A DNA stretch of 64,000 nt from the NCBI GenBank assembly GCA_903849645.1, contig CAINJJ010000030.1:124001-188000 (forward strand), written 5' to 3'. The notes beneath the pieces were generated by a model that was given only the letters and a program-made list of their open reading frames with translations, did not search any database and was not told where the DNA came from. Made by a program: the position numbers and the translations under genes. Below are positions 1-8,900 of this stretch, piece by piece (within the stretch, counting starts at the first letter, position 1; every line of letters starts with the position of its first letter). Source of the stretch: an uncultured Acidobacteriaceae bacterium (GTDB lineage: Bacteria > Acidobacteriota > Terriglobia > Terriglobales > Acidobacteriaceae).

Positions 1-254
1 GACCGGGATGGAAGATGGGGAAGGCGCGACCCTCATACTCACACTTTAAGCTGCTTTGATCGGCAGTTGCCGGCCGGGAACCATCGCCGTTACGCCGTTA
101 CTCACCATTGTGGGATATCGACTCATCCCCCAGGACGGCGGCCGGCGCCACTTCTCCGGTTTGGTCCACCCCGCTGCCGTCCTTTACACTCATCTTTTGC
201 GGGCCTCGCTTCTGCCGAGTCTTCTGGCCTGCGGAAATTTCGCAACCAACCTTC

Positions 255-881
255 ATGGCGACCATCCAACCTATTGCAGGTGAACTCGAGCCGCATCCCG
301 ACGTAGCCCTTGTTGAGAGGGTACGCGGCGGCGATGTGTCGGCCTACGACACCCTGGTGCGCAAGTACGAGCGCCAGGTCTTTCGTATCGCCCAGCACAT
401 CACGCAGAACCGGGAGGATGCTGAAGACGTCATGCAGGACGCATTCCTGAAGGCGTATGAAAAGCTCGAGCAATTTCAAGGGAATTCGAAGTTCTACACA
501 TGGCTGGTTCGGATTGCGGTCAACGAAAGCCTGATGCGCCTGCGCAAGCGGCGCACTGGAAAAATGGTCTCGATCGACGAAGATATCGAGACCGACGAGG
601 GCAGTGTTCCGCGCGACCTGGCCGACTGGGCGCCGGACCCCGAGCAGAACTACAGCCAGACGGAGCTGGCCGAGATTCTGGAGAAGACCATCAAGGGATT
701 GCCGCCGGGGTTCAAGGTTGTGTTCGAGTTGCGCGACGTGCAGGGGCTCTCGACCGAGGACACGGCAGAGGCGCTCGGGTTGAGCGTGCCGGCAGTCAAG
801 TCGCGGCTGCTTCGGGCGCGGTTGCAATTGCGCGAGCGGCTGAGCCGCTACTTCCGCAGGAAAAAAGGGGTTGAGAAATGA
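255..881 (+). CDS. ECF-type RNA polymerase sigma factor (RpoE-like)
   Basis: A 208-residue sigma-70 family factor that directs RNA polymerase to a stress- or envelope-type regulon. Region 2 lies at about residues 20-90 and includes the typical NREDAEDVMQDAFLKAY stretch. Region 4 lies at about 145-200, with the helix-turn-helix LSTEDTAEALGLSVPAVKSRL. There is no sigma 1.1 or region 3, as expected for the ECF group. The frame stays open upstream to 108, but the ATG at 255 (MATIQP) gives the usual N-terminus and the extra 49 residues look non-coding. The stop overlaps the next gene by 4 bp (ATGA), so the two are translationally coupled, the usual arrangement for a sigma factor and its anti-sigma. 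The specific regulon cannot be read from the sequence. Confidence 0.9.
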   Translation: MATIQPIAGELEPHPDVALVERVRGGDVSAYDTLVRKYERQVFRIAQHITQNREDAEDVMQDAFLKAYEKLEQFQGNSKFYTWLVRIAVNESLMRLRKRRTGKMVSIDEDIETDEGSVPRDLADWAPDPEQNYSQTELAEILEKTIKGLPPGFKVVFELRDVQGLSTEDTAEALGLSVPAVKSRLLRARLQLRERLSRYFRRKKGVEK

Positions 882-1114
882 CGTGCACCGAGTTTCTGGC
901 CCTTCTGGACGACCTGATCGACGACTCGGTAAGCACCGAGACGCGCGCGGAACTGCAGGAACACCTGCGCGGGTGCGACCACTGCGAAGTGACCCTCAAC
1001 ACGACGCGCAAGACCATTGAGATTTATCGCTCCCATGAGATCTATGACCTTCCCGCGGGCCTCCGCGAGCGGCTCCATGCCGCCATCATGGCGCGGTGCA
1101 AGAAGGGCTGCTGA
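878..1114 (+). CDS. zf-HC2 family anti-sigma factor
   Basis: A 78-residue protein with the anti-sigma zinc-finger pattern: Cys3, then His29-x3-Cys33-x2-Cys36 (motif HLRGCDHC). No membrane helix follows, so this would be a cytoplasmic ZAS-type regulator that binds and holds the sigma factor encoded just upstream. The ATGA overlap with that gene supports a stoichiometric pair. A redox- or metal-responsive release of the sigma factor is typical of soluble ZAS proteins, but this is inference here. The C-terminus ends in MARCKKGC, two further cysteines that may or may not take part in sensing. Confidence 0.85.
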   Translation: MTCTEFLALLDDLIDDSVSTETRAELQEHLRGCDHCEVTLNTTRKTIEIYRSHEIYDLPAGLRERLHAAIMARCKKGC

Positions 1115-1195
1115 TCCGTTCAGCCTTGGAGCGGTGGGTCCCTTCGCTTCCCTTCTGGCACTCACCCCGCGGCATCATTTACCCTTGGCGAAGGT

Positions 1196-1918
1196 ATGAA
1201 TCTCAAGCAGACACTTCTGTTTCCCGCATTTGCAGTGGCCTTTGCTGCCGCGGCATCGACCGTGGCATTTGCCCAGCAGGCCGCCAAGCCCGCCGACGAC
1301 CTGCCCGACGCGCCCCAGGCAACCGCCGCGGCGCTCATTGCGCCCAACGGGCCAACCGTCGTCATGGACACCTCCATGGGGCGCATCACCTGCCAGTTCT
1401 TTGAGAAGCAGGCGCCCAAGACGGTGGCCAACTTCATCGCTCTGGCGGAGGGCGCCAAGGACTGGATCGACCCCGCCACCTCCCGCAAGGTGCACAACAA
1501 GTCCCTTTACAACGGCACGGTCTTTCATCGCGTGATTCCGGAGTTCATGGTCCAGGGCGGCGACCCCACCGGAACCGGCATGGGCGACCCCGGCTACTCC
1601 TTTGAAGACGAACTCGACCCCGACCTGAACTTCAACGTGCCGGGACGGCTGGCGATGGCCAACTCCGGGCCCAACACCAACGGCAGCCAGTTCTTTATTG
1701 CCGAGGTGCCCGTGGAGCACCTCAACCAGCACCACACCATCTTTGGCCAGTGCGACGAGTCGAGCTTGCTGGTGGTCAAGACCATCGCCCGCGTGGAGCG
1801 CGACAGCCAGGATAAGCCACTTACGCCGGTGGTGCTGAAGAAGGTGACCATCGTCCGCGAAGGGCAGCCGATGCCGCCTGCCCCCGCAGCAGCACCAGCC
1901 GCCGCGCCGAAGTCGTAG
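1196..1918 (+). CDS. Exported peptidyl-prolyl cis-trans isomerase (cyclophilin)
   Basis: A 240-residue cyclophilin that interconverts cis and trans X-Pro bonds during folding of exported proteins. Residues 1-27 form a signal peptide (hydrophobic core, AFAQQ cleavage region), so it acts in the periplasm. The cyclophilin domain runs from about 53 to 228. The expected catalytic and binding residues are present: Arg112 in FHRVIPEF, Gln165-Phe166-Phe167 in GSQFFIAE, and the His pair 179-180 in NQHHTIFG. A proline/alanine-rich tail (PPAPAAAPAAAP) ends the protein. A second, signal-less cyclophilin gene follows 96 bp downstream, so the pair probably arose by duplication and serves two compartments. 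Confidence 0.92.
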   Translation: MNLKQTLLFPAFAVAFAAAASTVAFAQQAAKPADDLPDAPQATAAALIAPNGPTVVMDTSMGRITCQFFEKQAPKTVANFIALAEGAKDWIDPATSRKVHNKSLYNGTVFHRVIPEFMVQGGDPTGTGMGDPGYSFEDELDPDLNFNVPGRLAMANSGPNTNGSQFFIAEVPVEHLNQHHTIFGQCDESSLLVVKTIARVERDSQDKPLTPVVLKKVTIVREGQPMPPAPAAAPAAAPKS

Positions 1919-2014
1919 ATTAGGACGTTCAACCCAACAGGATTCAGGCGCCTCAGGTATTCACTTCCATGACCTGCGATGTCCTGGACCGCACGCTGAA
2001 TTGAGGAGTTATTC

Positions 2015-2545
2015 ATGTCACTCGCAGCAGGAACCTACGCCGTCTTCACCACCACCGAAGGCAAGATCACCGTTCGCCTCTTTGAGACCGACGCGCCCAT
2101 TACGGTCAAGAACTTCATCGAACTCGCCGAGGGCGGCAAGGAGTGGACTCACCCGACCACGAAGGTCAAGTCCACAGACAAGCTCTTTGACGGCACCATC
2201 TTCCATCGCGTCATTCCGGATTTCATGATTCAGGGCGGAGATCCCACCGGCACCGGCATGGGCGGACCCGGCTATCGCTTCCAGGACGAGACCAAGGGCT
2301 CGCCGCACAAGTTTGACAAGGCCGGCAAGCTGGCCATGGCCAACAGCGGCCCCGGAACCAACGGCTGCCAGTTCTTTATCACCGTGGCGGCCACGCCATG
2401 GCTGACGGGCAACCACACCATCTTTGGTGAAGTGGTGGAGGGCCAGGAGATCGTGGTCAACATCTCGAAGGTTCCCCGCGGCGGCCAGGACAAGCCCCAC
2501 AAGCCGGTGGTGCTGGAGTCGGTGATCATCGAGCGGGTCAGCTAA
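2015..2545 (+). CDS. Cytosolic peptidyl-prolyl cis-trans isomerase (cyclophilin, PpiB-like)
   Basis: A 176-residue cyclophilin without a signal peptide, so cytosolic. Arg65 in FHRVIPDF, Gln119-Phe120-Phe121 in GCQFFITV and His134 in GNHTIFGE match the active site. It is close in sequence to the exported paralogue immediately upstream, with the same GGDPTGTGMG block. An 11-bp perfect inverted repeat just after the stop codon probably ends the transcript. Length and domain content are normal for a PpiB-like enzyme. Confidence 0.92.
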   Translation: MSLAAGTYAVFTTTEGKITVRLFETDAPITVKNFIELAEGGKEWTHPTTKVKSTDKLFDGTIFHRVIPDFMIQGGDPTGTGMGGPGYRFQDETKGSPHKFDKAGKLAMANSGPGTNGCQFFITVAATPWLTGNHTIFGEVVEGQEIVVNISKVPRGGQDKPHKPVVLESVIIERVS

Positions 2546-2560
2546 CACCCCCACGAATCA

Positions 2561-2598
2561 AACGAGCGCGCTTCCTTTGTTTGGGAGGCGCGCTCGTT
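2561..2598 (+). terminator. Terminator hairpin after the cyclophilin genes
   Basis: The arms AACGAGCGCGC (2561-2571) and GCGCGCTCGTT (2588-2598) are perfectly complementary, and a few more pairs can form inside them. The tail is only moderately T-rich (CTATTTG). It starts 15 bp after the plus-strand stop and lies before the convergent recQ end, so it may work for both directions. Confidence 0.65.
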
Positions 2599-2675
2599 CT
2601 ATTTGAAGCGCCGGGAGAGGTGAAGCGGCCCGTGCGCGGCTCACTGACCGTCCTGAAATCCTTGCAAGTTCTCAG

Positions 2676-4763
2676 CTAGGCCCCGCCGCAGAGGCCCAGG
2701 ATTGCTTCGCCGAAGCGCTCCACCTTGGCCGGGCCCATGCCGCTCACACTGAGCAACTCCCGCGGGTTGGCCGGGCGGGCGTGGGCCAGAGCCGCGAGGG
2801 TGCGGTCGTTCAACACCATGTAGGCCGGGAGCCCGAGCCGTTTGGCCTCGGCGGCGCGCCACTCTTTCAGCCGGGCGGCCACTGCCTCGCCCTTCGCCGA
2901 AAGCTTGACCGGCTCCGGCGCGGACGCTTCCGCCCTTGCGCCGATGGATTTTTGAGACGCAGCCTTCTTGCGCGGGGCGGGCGGCGCGGGGCCCCGGCCT
3001 CCAAACTCCTCCACGATGCCGTCGCTGATGAGCAGGGCCACGGGCGTGGTGGGGCGCATCTCCAGACCCGAGTCCGTCAGCCGCACCTTGCGAAAGCGGA
3101 TCACCTCGCCATCCTTCTCAAACTCCGCCTCTTCCATCTCGATCAAGCCGGCGCGGACCATGGCATCGAGCAGGGCGTCGAACTCGTTGCGGCTCATGCG
3201 GCCCACCAGGTCGAGGTTGCGCTGCAGGGTGCCGGTCGCCTTGTAGTCCACGGCCCGCAGTTCGTCGGCAATGGCCTGAGCCAGTTCCCTTTCCACCGCC
3301 GTGCCCCGGCGGAACAGCCGCAGCACAGCCCCGCCTGGGTCGCAGACGTCGCAGATGCCGCACAACTTGCTGGCGTCCTCCACATCTCCGAAGTGGCGGA
3401 CCAGGGCAGCCATGCGGCACTCGCTGGAGGTTGTGAAGCGCAGCACTTTCTCAAACTGCTGGGAACGGTGCTGCGCCTGCACGGTGTAGGTCTTCTTCCA
3501 GCCGGGGCCGCCCGCTGTCACGTTGCCGCCAAAGTCCACCTTTGCCCCGCCGTGGATCTCGAGCTTTTCCAGAGCCTTGTCAAACTCCTCTTCACTCAGT
3601 TTTGACTCACTGCGCAGCTCCTCAAAGGCCCGCGGCGTCTCGTCCAGCGCATTGAATACCTGGGTCAGGTGGTCGGCCGGCGGATAGTCGCGGTTGAGAA
3701 AGAAGTCGTGGGTGCGCTGGTCGGCATAGCTGTGCATGAGGTAGGTGCGGCTGAGAGCGCCATCGCGCCCGGCGCGGCCAATCTCCTGGTAGTAGCCCTC
3801 GAGGGTGCCCGGCAGGCCGGCGTGGATGACGGTGCGGACATCCGCCTTGTCAATGCCCATGCCGAAGGCGATGGTGGCCACCACGGCCTCCAGTTCGCAG
3901 GACTGGAAGGCGCGCTGCACACGGTCGCGCGTCTCGGCGTCGAGCCCGGCGTGGTAGGCTGCCGCGGGAATGCGCCGGGAGAGCTCCTCGGCCAGCTTTT
4001 CCGCACCCTTGCGGGAGGTTGCGTAGACAATGGCGGGTCGGCGCGCGGGGTCGGCCAGGAGGCCGCAGATGGCCGCCGCCCGGTCCGGGACCGGCACCTC
4101 GACCACTTCGATGGCCAGGTTGTCACGCCGGAAGCCGTGGATGAACTTTGCCGGCTTGATGAGGCCCAGTTGGGCCAGAATGTCGGCCTGGACGGCGGGC
4201 GTGGCGGTGGCGGTGAGGGCCAGTACGGGCGCAGGGCGCAGCGCGGGCAGGTATTGGCCCAGCATCCGGTAGTCGGGCCGGAAGTCGTGGCCCCATTGCG
4301 AGATGCAGTGCGCCTCGTCGATGGCGATGAGGGCTGGCTTGCGCTTGGCGAGCATCTCGCCGAAGCCCGGCACCCGCAGCCGCTCCGGCGCAATGAACAG
4401 GAACTGCAGGCTGCCCTGCAGATAGTCGATGCAGGCCTGACGGGCGGCGGAGCGGTCCATGCCGGAGTGGACCCGGCCGACCCTCATGCCGAGCGCGGTG
4501 AGCTTGGCGGCCTGGTCTTCCATGAGGGCGATGAGCGGCGAGATGACGAGCGCCGTGCCGCCAAGGGCGATGGCGGGCAACTGGTAGCAGAGGCTCTTGC
4601 CAAAGCCGGTGGGCATGACCAGCAGCAGGTCGCGGCCATCGATGGCGGCGCGGCAGACCACTTCCTGGTTGGCGCGGAACTGCGCGAAGCCAAAAACGGA
4701 GGCGAGGAGCGCACGCAGGTCCTGCGAATTGGAGGAGGTAGTCACGAAGGGAAGATCAAGCAA
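2676..4763 (-). CDS. recQ: ATP-dependent DNA helicase RecQ
   Basis: A 695-residue superfamily 2 3'-5' helicase used in recombination and fork repair. The Walker A motif MPTGFGKS is at residues 50-57, the DEAH box at 149-152 in the RecQ-type context IDEAHCISQWGHDFRPDY, and motif VI QEIGRAGRDG at 326-335. The RecQ zinc site is complete (Cys449, 468, 471, 474), followed by a winged-helix region and a C-terminal HRDC domain at about 625-690. Residues between the winged helix and HRDC are basic and alanine-rich, a likely linker. The first possible start is a TTG at 4763; no strong ribosome site marks it, so the true start could be a few codons further in (GTG at 4745). The gene is convergent with the cyclophilins. 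Confidence 0.93.
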   Translation of the reverse strand: MLDLPFVTTSSNSQDLRALLASVFGFAQFRANQEVVCRAAIDGRDLLLVMPTGFGKSLCYQLPAIALGGTALVISPLIALMEDQAAKLTALGMRVGRVHSGMDRSAARQACIDYLQGSLQFLFIAPERLRVPGFGEMLAKRKPALIAIDEAHCISQWGHDFRPDYRMLGQYLPALRPAPVLALTATATPAVQADILAQLGLIKPAKFIHGFRRDNLAIEVVEVPVPDRAAAICGLLADPARRPAIVYATSRKGAEKLAEELSRRIPAAAYHAGLDAETRDRVQRAFQSCELEAVVATIAFGMGIDKADVRTVIHAGLPGTLEGYYQEIGRAGRDGALSRTYLMHSYADQRTHDFFLNRDYPPADHLTQVFNALDETPRAFEELRSESKLSEEEFDKALEKLEIHGGAKVDFGGNVTAGGPGWKKTYTVQAQHRSQQFEKVLRFTTSSECRMAALVRHFGDVEDASKLCGICDVCDPGGAVLRLFRRGTAVERELAQAIADELRAVDYKATGTLQRNLDLVGRMSRNEFDALLDAMVRAGLIEMEEAEFEKDGEVIRFRKVRLTDSGLEMRPTTPVALLISDGIVEEFGGRGPAPPAPRKKAASQKSIGARAEASAPEPVKLSAKGEAVAARLKEWRAAEAKRLGLPAYMVLNDRTLAALAHARPANPRELLSVSGMGPAKVERFGEAILGLCGGA

Positions 4764-4914
4764 AGCGGGATTCGCGCCGTGCAGGAGCGGTCCCTGAATC
4801 CAACTTTACAGGAGCGGCACCGCGTGGCTCGCCGGCTGGGGTACCATTTCCCTGTTTGCAAATCCTGTCGCGCATGGCGCTGACTGCGGCAAGGATGCGC
4901 CGGAGGCTCTGCCT

Positions 4915-5637
4915 TTGCATTGTTTGAATCGTTCGCGTTTCATGGTTCCATCTCTGTTGTCCGGCATTGGAATTTTGGCGGTTGCCGCTGTTCTCTGCGC
5001 CGCGCAATCCGGGTTTCTGAGCCGATACAGGGGCGCGCCGTTCCACGACAGCCGCACGCTGGGCGGGCCGCAGGTCATTCCGGGCAAGGTGCAGTGCGCC
5101 TACTACGACCTGGGCGGCGAGGGCGTTGCGTATCACGACACGGACGCCCGGAACCACGGCAGCGGCGAGTTGAACCCCGCCGACGGAAGCTATCTGAACG
5201 AGTTCCGGATGAGCGAGGGCGTGGACATCTCCTATACCAAGATGAAGCACGATCCGCCGATTGACGACAGCCCCTATGACAAGGTGCTGCCGCCGGCTGA
5301 CCTGCTCTATGTGGGCTGGACGGAGCCGGGCGAGTGGTTCAACATCACTGTGGAGACGGCCTACGCGGGCAAATACACGGCCGACCTGCTCTATACCTCA
5401 AACCGCGGAGGCTCGATCTCCATCGACGTGAACGGCGCGGCGGCGACTGGCCCCCTGGCTATTACGACGACCTACGACGCGGCGGACCCGGTGGCGTGGC
5501 GGCAGTGGCACCATTGGAAGCTGGCGCAGGGCATTGCGACCGTGCACCTGCCCGCGGGCAAGAGCGTGCTGACGGTCCACATTGTGACCGGAGGGCAGAT
5601 GAACCTGGCCACGCTGGAGTTCCGTCACGTTGGCTGA
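4915..5637 (+). CDS. Exported carbohydrate-binding module protein (CBM6-like)
   Basis: A 240-residue protein with one hydrophobic N-terminal segment (residues 10-31, after an RSR n-region) acting as signal peptide or anchor. The rest resembles a CBM6/CBM35 beta-sandwich: the YYDLGGEGVAYHDTD start, WTEPGEWFNITVE in the middle, and a closing strand LATLEFRHVG. Such modules bind polysaccharides and are usually attached to glycoside hydrolases; here no catalytic domain is present, which is unusual. I chose the TTG at 4915 because a GGAGG sits 8 nt upstream (4902-4906); an ATG at 4942 is the alternative. The gene stands alone, between recQ and smc. A free-standing binding protein or a remnant of a larger enzyme are both possible. 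Confidence 0.7.
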   Translation: MHCLNRSRFMVPSLLSGIGILAVAAVLCAAQSGFLSRYRGAPFHDSRTLGGPQVIPGKVQCAYYDLGGEGVAYHDTDARNHGSGELNPADGSYLNEFRMSEGVDISYTKMKHDPPIDDSPYDKVLPPADLLYVGWTEPGEWFNITVETAYAGKYTADLLYTSNRGGSISIDVNGAAATGPLAITTTYDAADPVAWRQWHHWKLAQGIATVHLPAGKSVLTVHIVTGGQMNLATLEFRHVG

Positions 5638-5969
5638 GGCAGCGGGTGGCGGTGATCACGAGCAAGCAGTCCAGCGGGGGTTGGGGCCGGGCAGGAGTCG
5701 TGCGATTGGCTGGCGGAGGCCTGTGGAAAAGTTGAGGGAAACCTCTTAAAAACGCCCAATTTTGCACTGTTTTCTTGGGATTTCCCAATTTGAGGAATTC
5801 CGACCTGCCTTATCCACAAAAACCCTTCCAGCGGCCGTTGACCCCACCCCCCTCACTCCGTAGAGTCTGTAATCGGAGGGCAGCAATTCCCCGCGCATCC
5901 TGGTGGGTGAAGGGTTGTCTCCGGGTTGCGAGCGAGACTCAGGCATCACATCATGAAGTTGGAGCGAAC
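5638..5969. other. AT-rich smc leader with two DnaA-box-like sites
   Basis: This 332-bp gap holds no convincing gene. It contains TGTGGAAAA at 5722-5730 (on the minus strand TTTTCCACA, one mismatch from the DnaA box) and TTATCCACA at 5810-5818, a perfect DnaA box. Between them is the 14-bp palindrome TTGGGATTTCCCAA (5775-5788). The section from about 5725 to 5825 is clearly richer in A and T than the surroundings. The smc ribosome site GGAG is at 5961. The promoter was not assigned with confidence. Confidence 0.5.
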
Positions 5970-8900
5970 ATGCTGAAACTGAAGAAGATCCACATTCTCG
6001 GCTTCAAGAGCTTTTGCGACCGCACGGAGTTGACCGTGCCGGGAACAGGCATTGCCGTGGTGGTGGGGCCGAATGGTTGCGGCAAGTCCAACATTCTGGA
6101 CGGGGTGAGCTGGGTTCTGGGCGAGCAGAGCGCCAAGACGCTGCGCGGCACGCACATGCAGGACGTGATTTTTGCCGGCACCAGGGACCGCAAGGCCCTG
6201 GGCATGGCGGAGGTGACGGTCACGATGGTGGACCCGGCGGCCTACGAAGGGCCGATTCCGGTGGAGCCTGAAGTGGCAGTGGAGCACGAGGGGCCAACAG
6301 ACTGGGACGAGGACGAGGTGCGCCGCCAGAGGGCCAGCGAGGCCGAAGAGATTATTGCGCAGGAGCAGCCGGGTCAGACGCTTGATGACGATGCGCCGGA
6401 GCTGCCGCAGACCATGACCACGGGCGAAGGGCCGCAGGCCGTGGTGCTGAAGATTCGCCGGCGCAAGTTCCACCGTACGCCGCAAAAGGGCGAGATCGTG
6501 ATCACCCGGCGACTGTTCCGGACGGGCGAGAGCGAATACCTGCTGAACGGCAAGCTGTGCCGGCTGCGCGACATTCAGGACATTTTCATGGGCACGGGCC
6601 TGGGGCCGGAGAGCTACGCCATCATCGGGCAGGAGCGCATCGGCCAACTGCTCAGCTCAAAACCGCACGACCGCCGGGCGATTATCGAAGAGGCCGCTGG
6701 GATTACCCGCTTCAAGAACAAAAAGCGGCTGGCGGAGCTGCGGCTGGAGAGCGCCAAGCAGAACCTGGCCCGCGTGGATGACATCTTTGAAGAGGTCACG
6801 CGGCAGATGAACAGCCTGAAGCGCCAGGCCTCGAAGGCGGAGCGGTTTGCGGCGGTGCGGGACGAGCTGCGCGGGCGGCTGAGGGTGGTGCTGGCCAGCC
6901 GGATGGCGATGATGGACGCAGGCCGGGCGCGCCTCGACGAGGAGATCACGGCGCTGACAGAGAGCATCAACGGCGGGGCTGTGTCGATTGAGCAGCAGGA
7001 GGCCAGCCAGCACACGTTGACCGAGCGCGGCTATGAGCTGGACCGCGAGGGCCAGGAGGCGCAGAACCGCGCCAGCGGCGCAGCCGTGGAGCTGGAACGG
7101 GCCGCTGCCCGGGAGCGCGCCAATGGCGAGCGGGTGAGCGAGCTGGAAGCGCGGATTGCTGCCTCAGCCATTGAGCTGGAACAGACGCGGGCGGAGCTGG
7201 CTGGCGTGGCGGAAGAGCGCAGCCAGCACCACTCGTTCATGGAGACGGCGGCGGGCGAGGCGCGGGAGTTCCGGCAGAAGGTGGAGGCGCGGCAGCAGGA
7301 GGCGCGCACGGCGGCGGAAGAGGTGTTTGCCGCGGAGCGGCATTTGGAGGCGAGCCGGCGGCATGTGATGCAACTTCTGACCCTGGCCGGGAACGCGCGC
7401 AACCAGACGGCGCAGGGCGAAGAGAGCCTGGCGGCGCTGGAGCGGGAGGCGGAACGGCTGGAAGCCGAGCTGGGGCAGGCGCGCAATGAGCAGGAGAACC
7501 TGGGGGCGCAGAGCGGGCAGGCGCGGGAGCGGTTTGAGTCCGCGGCCGAGGCGCTGAAGCGGCTGGAAGGCGAGATTGTAGCCCTGCGCGAGAGCCTGCA
7601 GGCACGCCGCGCCGAGGAGAATGCGCTGCGAGGGCGGGCCAACCAGTTGCGCTCCGAGCAGGCGACGGTGACCGGGCGGCGGGACTCGCTGGAGGCGCTG
7701 ATCAGGAACCACAGCTACTCGACGGACACGGTGAGACGGCTGCTGAAGCCGGGAGCGCTGGGCCAGGGAATGGCGCCGGTGGGGACGCTGGCGGACTTCC
7801 TGGAGGTGAGCGGCGCGGCCGAAGGCGTGGTGGACGAGTTCCTGCGCGAAGAGCTGAACTACGTGGTGGTGGAGAGCTGGGGAGCGGCCGAGGAAGGCGT
7901 GAAGCTGCTCAAGTCCGGCGTGGACGGCCGAGCGACCTTCCTGATTCATCCGGCCGGGCCGGGGGAGCCGTTCCGCGACACGGCAAAGCCCATCATGGGG
8001 GCGGGGATCACGGCGCTGAAGGACTCGATCCGGGTGCTGAACGGGTTTGGGCGGTCGCTGGAGTCGATTCTGCCCAAGCTAGGCCACGGCTACCTGGTGG
8101 ACAGCTCTGAAAACGCGCAACGGCTGGCGGCCGAGCACGCCCACGGCTATTTTCTGACGCCGGAGGGAGAGTGCTTCCACAACGCCACAGTCACAGGCGG
8201 CAAGCCGGCAAGCGAGGGGCCGCTGGCCCTGAAGCGCGAACTGCGCGAGGCAGACAGCCGGCTGGCCAAGGTACAGGCGGGCCTGGCGCAGGCGGAAGCC
8301 GACGCGGCTGCGCTGACGCTGGCGATTGAGGACCTGAGCGCGCAGCTTGAAGCGCGCGGCGAAGAGCGGCGTTTGGCCGAGCGGGATACGGCCAACCAGG
8401 GCGCTGCCCTGAAGCAGATGGAAGGCGAGGCGCAGCGGCTGGAGCGGCGGCTGCAGGAGTGGACGTCGCAGGCGGCACGGAACAGGGAGGCGCGCGACAC
8501 GCGCAAGGCCAGCATCGACCAGAAGCGGGCGGAGATGCTCCGGCTGGAGGTGGAGCACATCACCGCCGAAGCGGCGCTCGATGAGCAGCAGGCCGAGCTG
8601 GCGCTCCTCAGGCAGAAGCGCGAGGGTCTGCAACAGGAGGCCGCGCAGGTGACGGCGGAGCTGGCCGGGCTGGAAGAGCGCAGGCGTGGCGCCGAGGCAG
8701 CCTTCCAGCGCATCGACCGGGCCTATGCGGACCTCGAGCGGCGGGTGATCTCGATCACATCGCAGCGCGCCTCCGCAGAGAGCGAGCGCGAGCAGCGCAT
8801 CCGGGAAAGCGCGGAGCTGGCCGAGCGCGGGCAGCAGTTGGCCGGGGTGCGGACCGAGGCGCTGGCCCTGGCGCAGACCGTGGCCGCACAGGCGCAGCAG

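Noticed and set aside
3669-4883. Long open frame on the plus strand across recQ
   Set aside because: Antisense to a complete RecQ; composition (Gly, Ala, Val, Arg) is that of a GC-rich shadow, with no motif.
5722-5818. Calling this the replication origin
   Set aside because: Only two boxes, no dnaA/dnaN/gyrB genes nearby; too little evidence for oriC.
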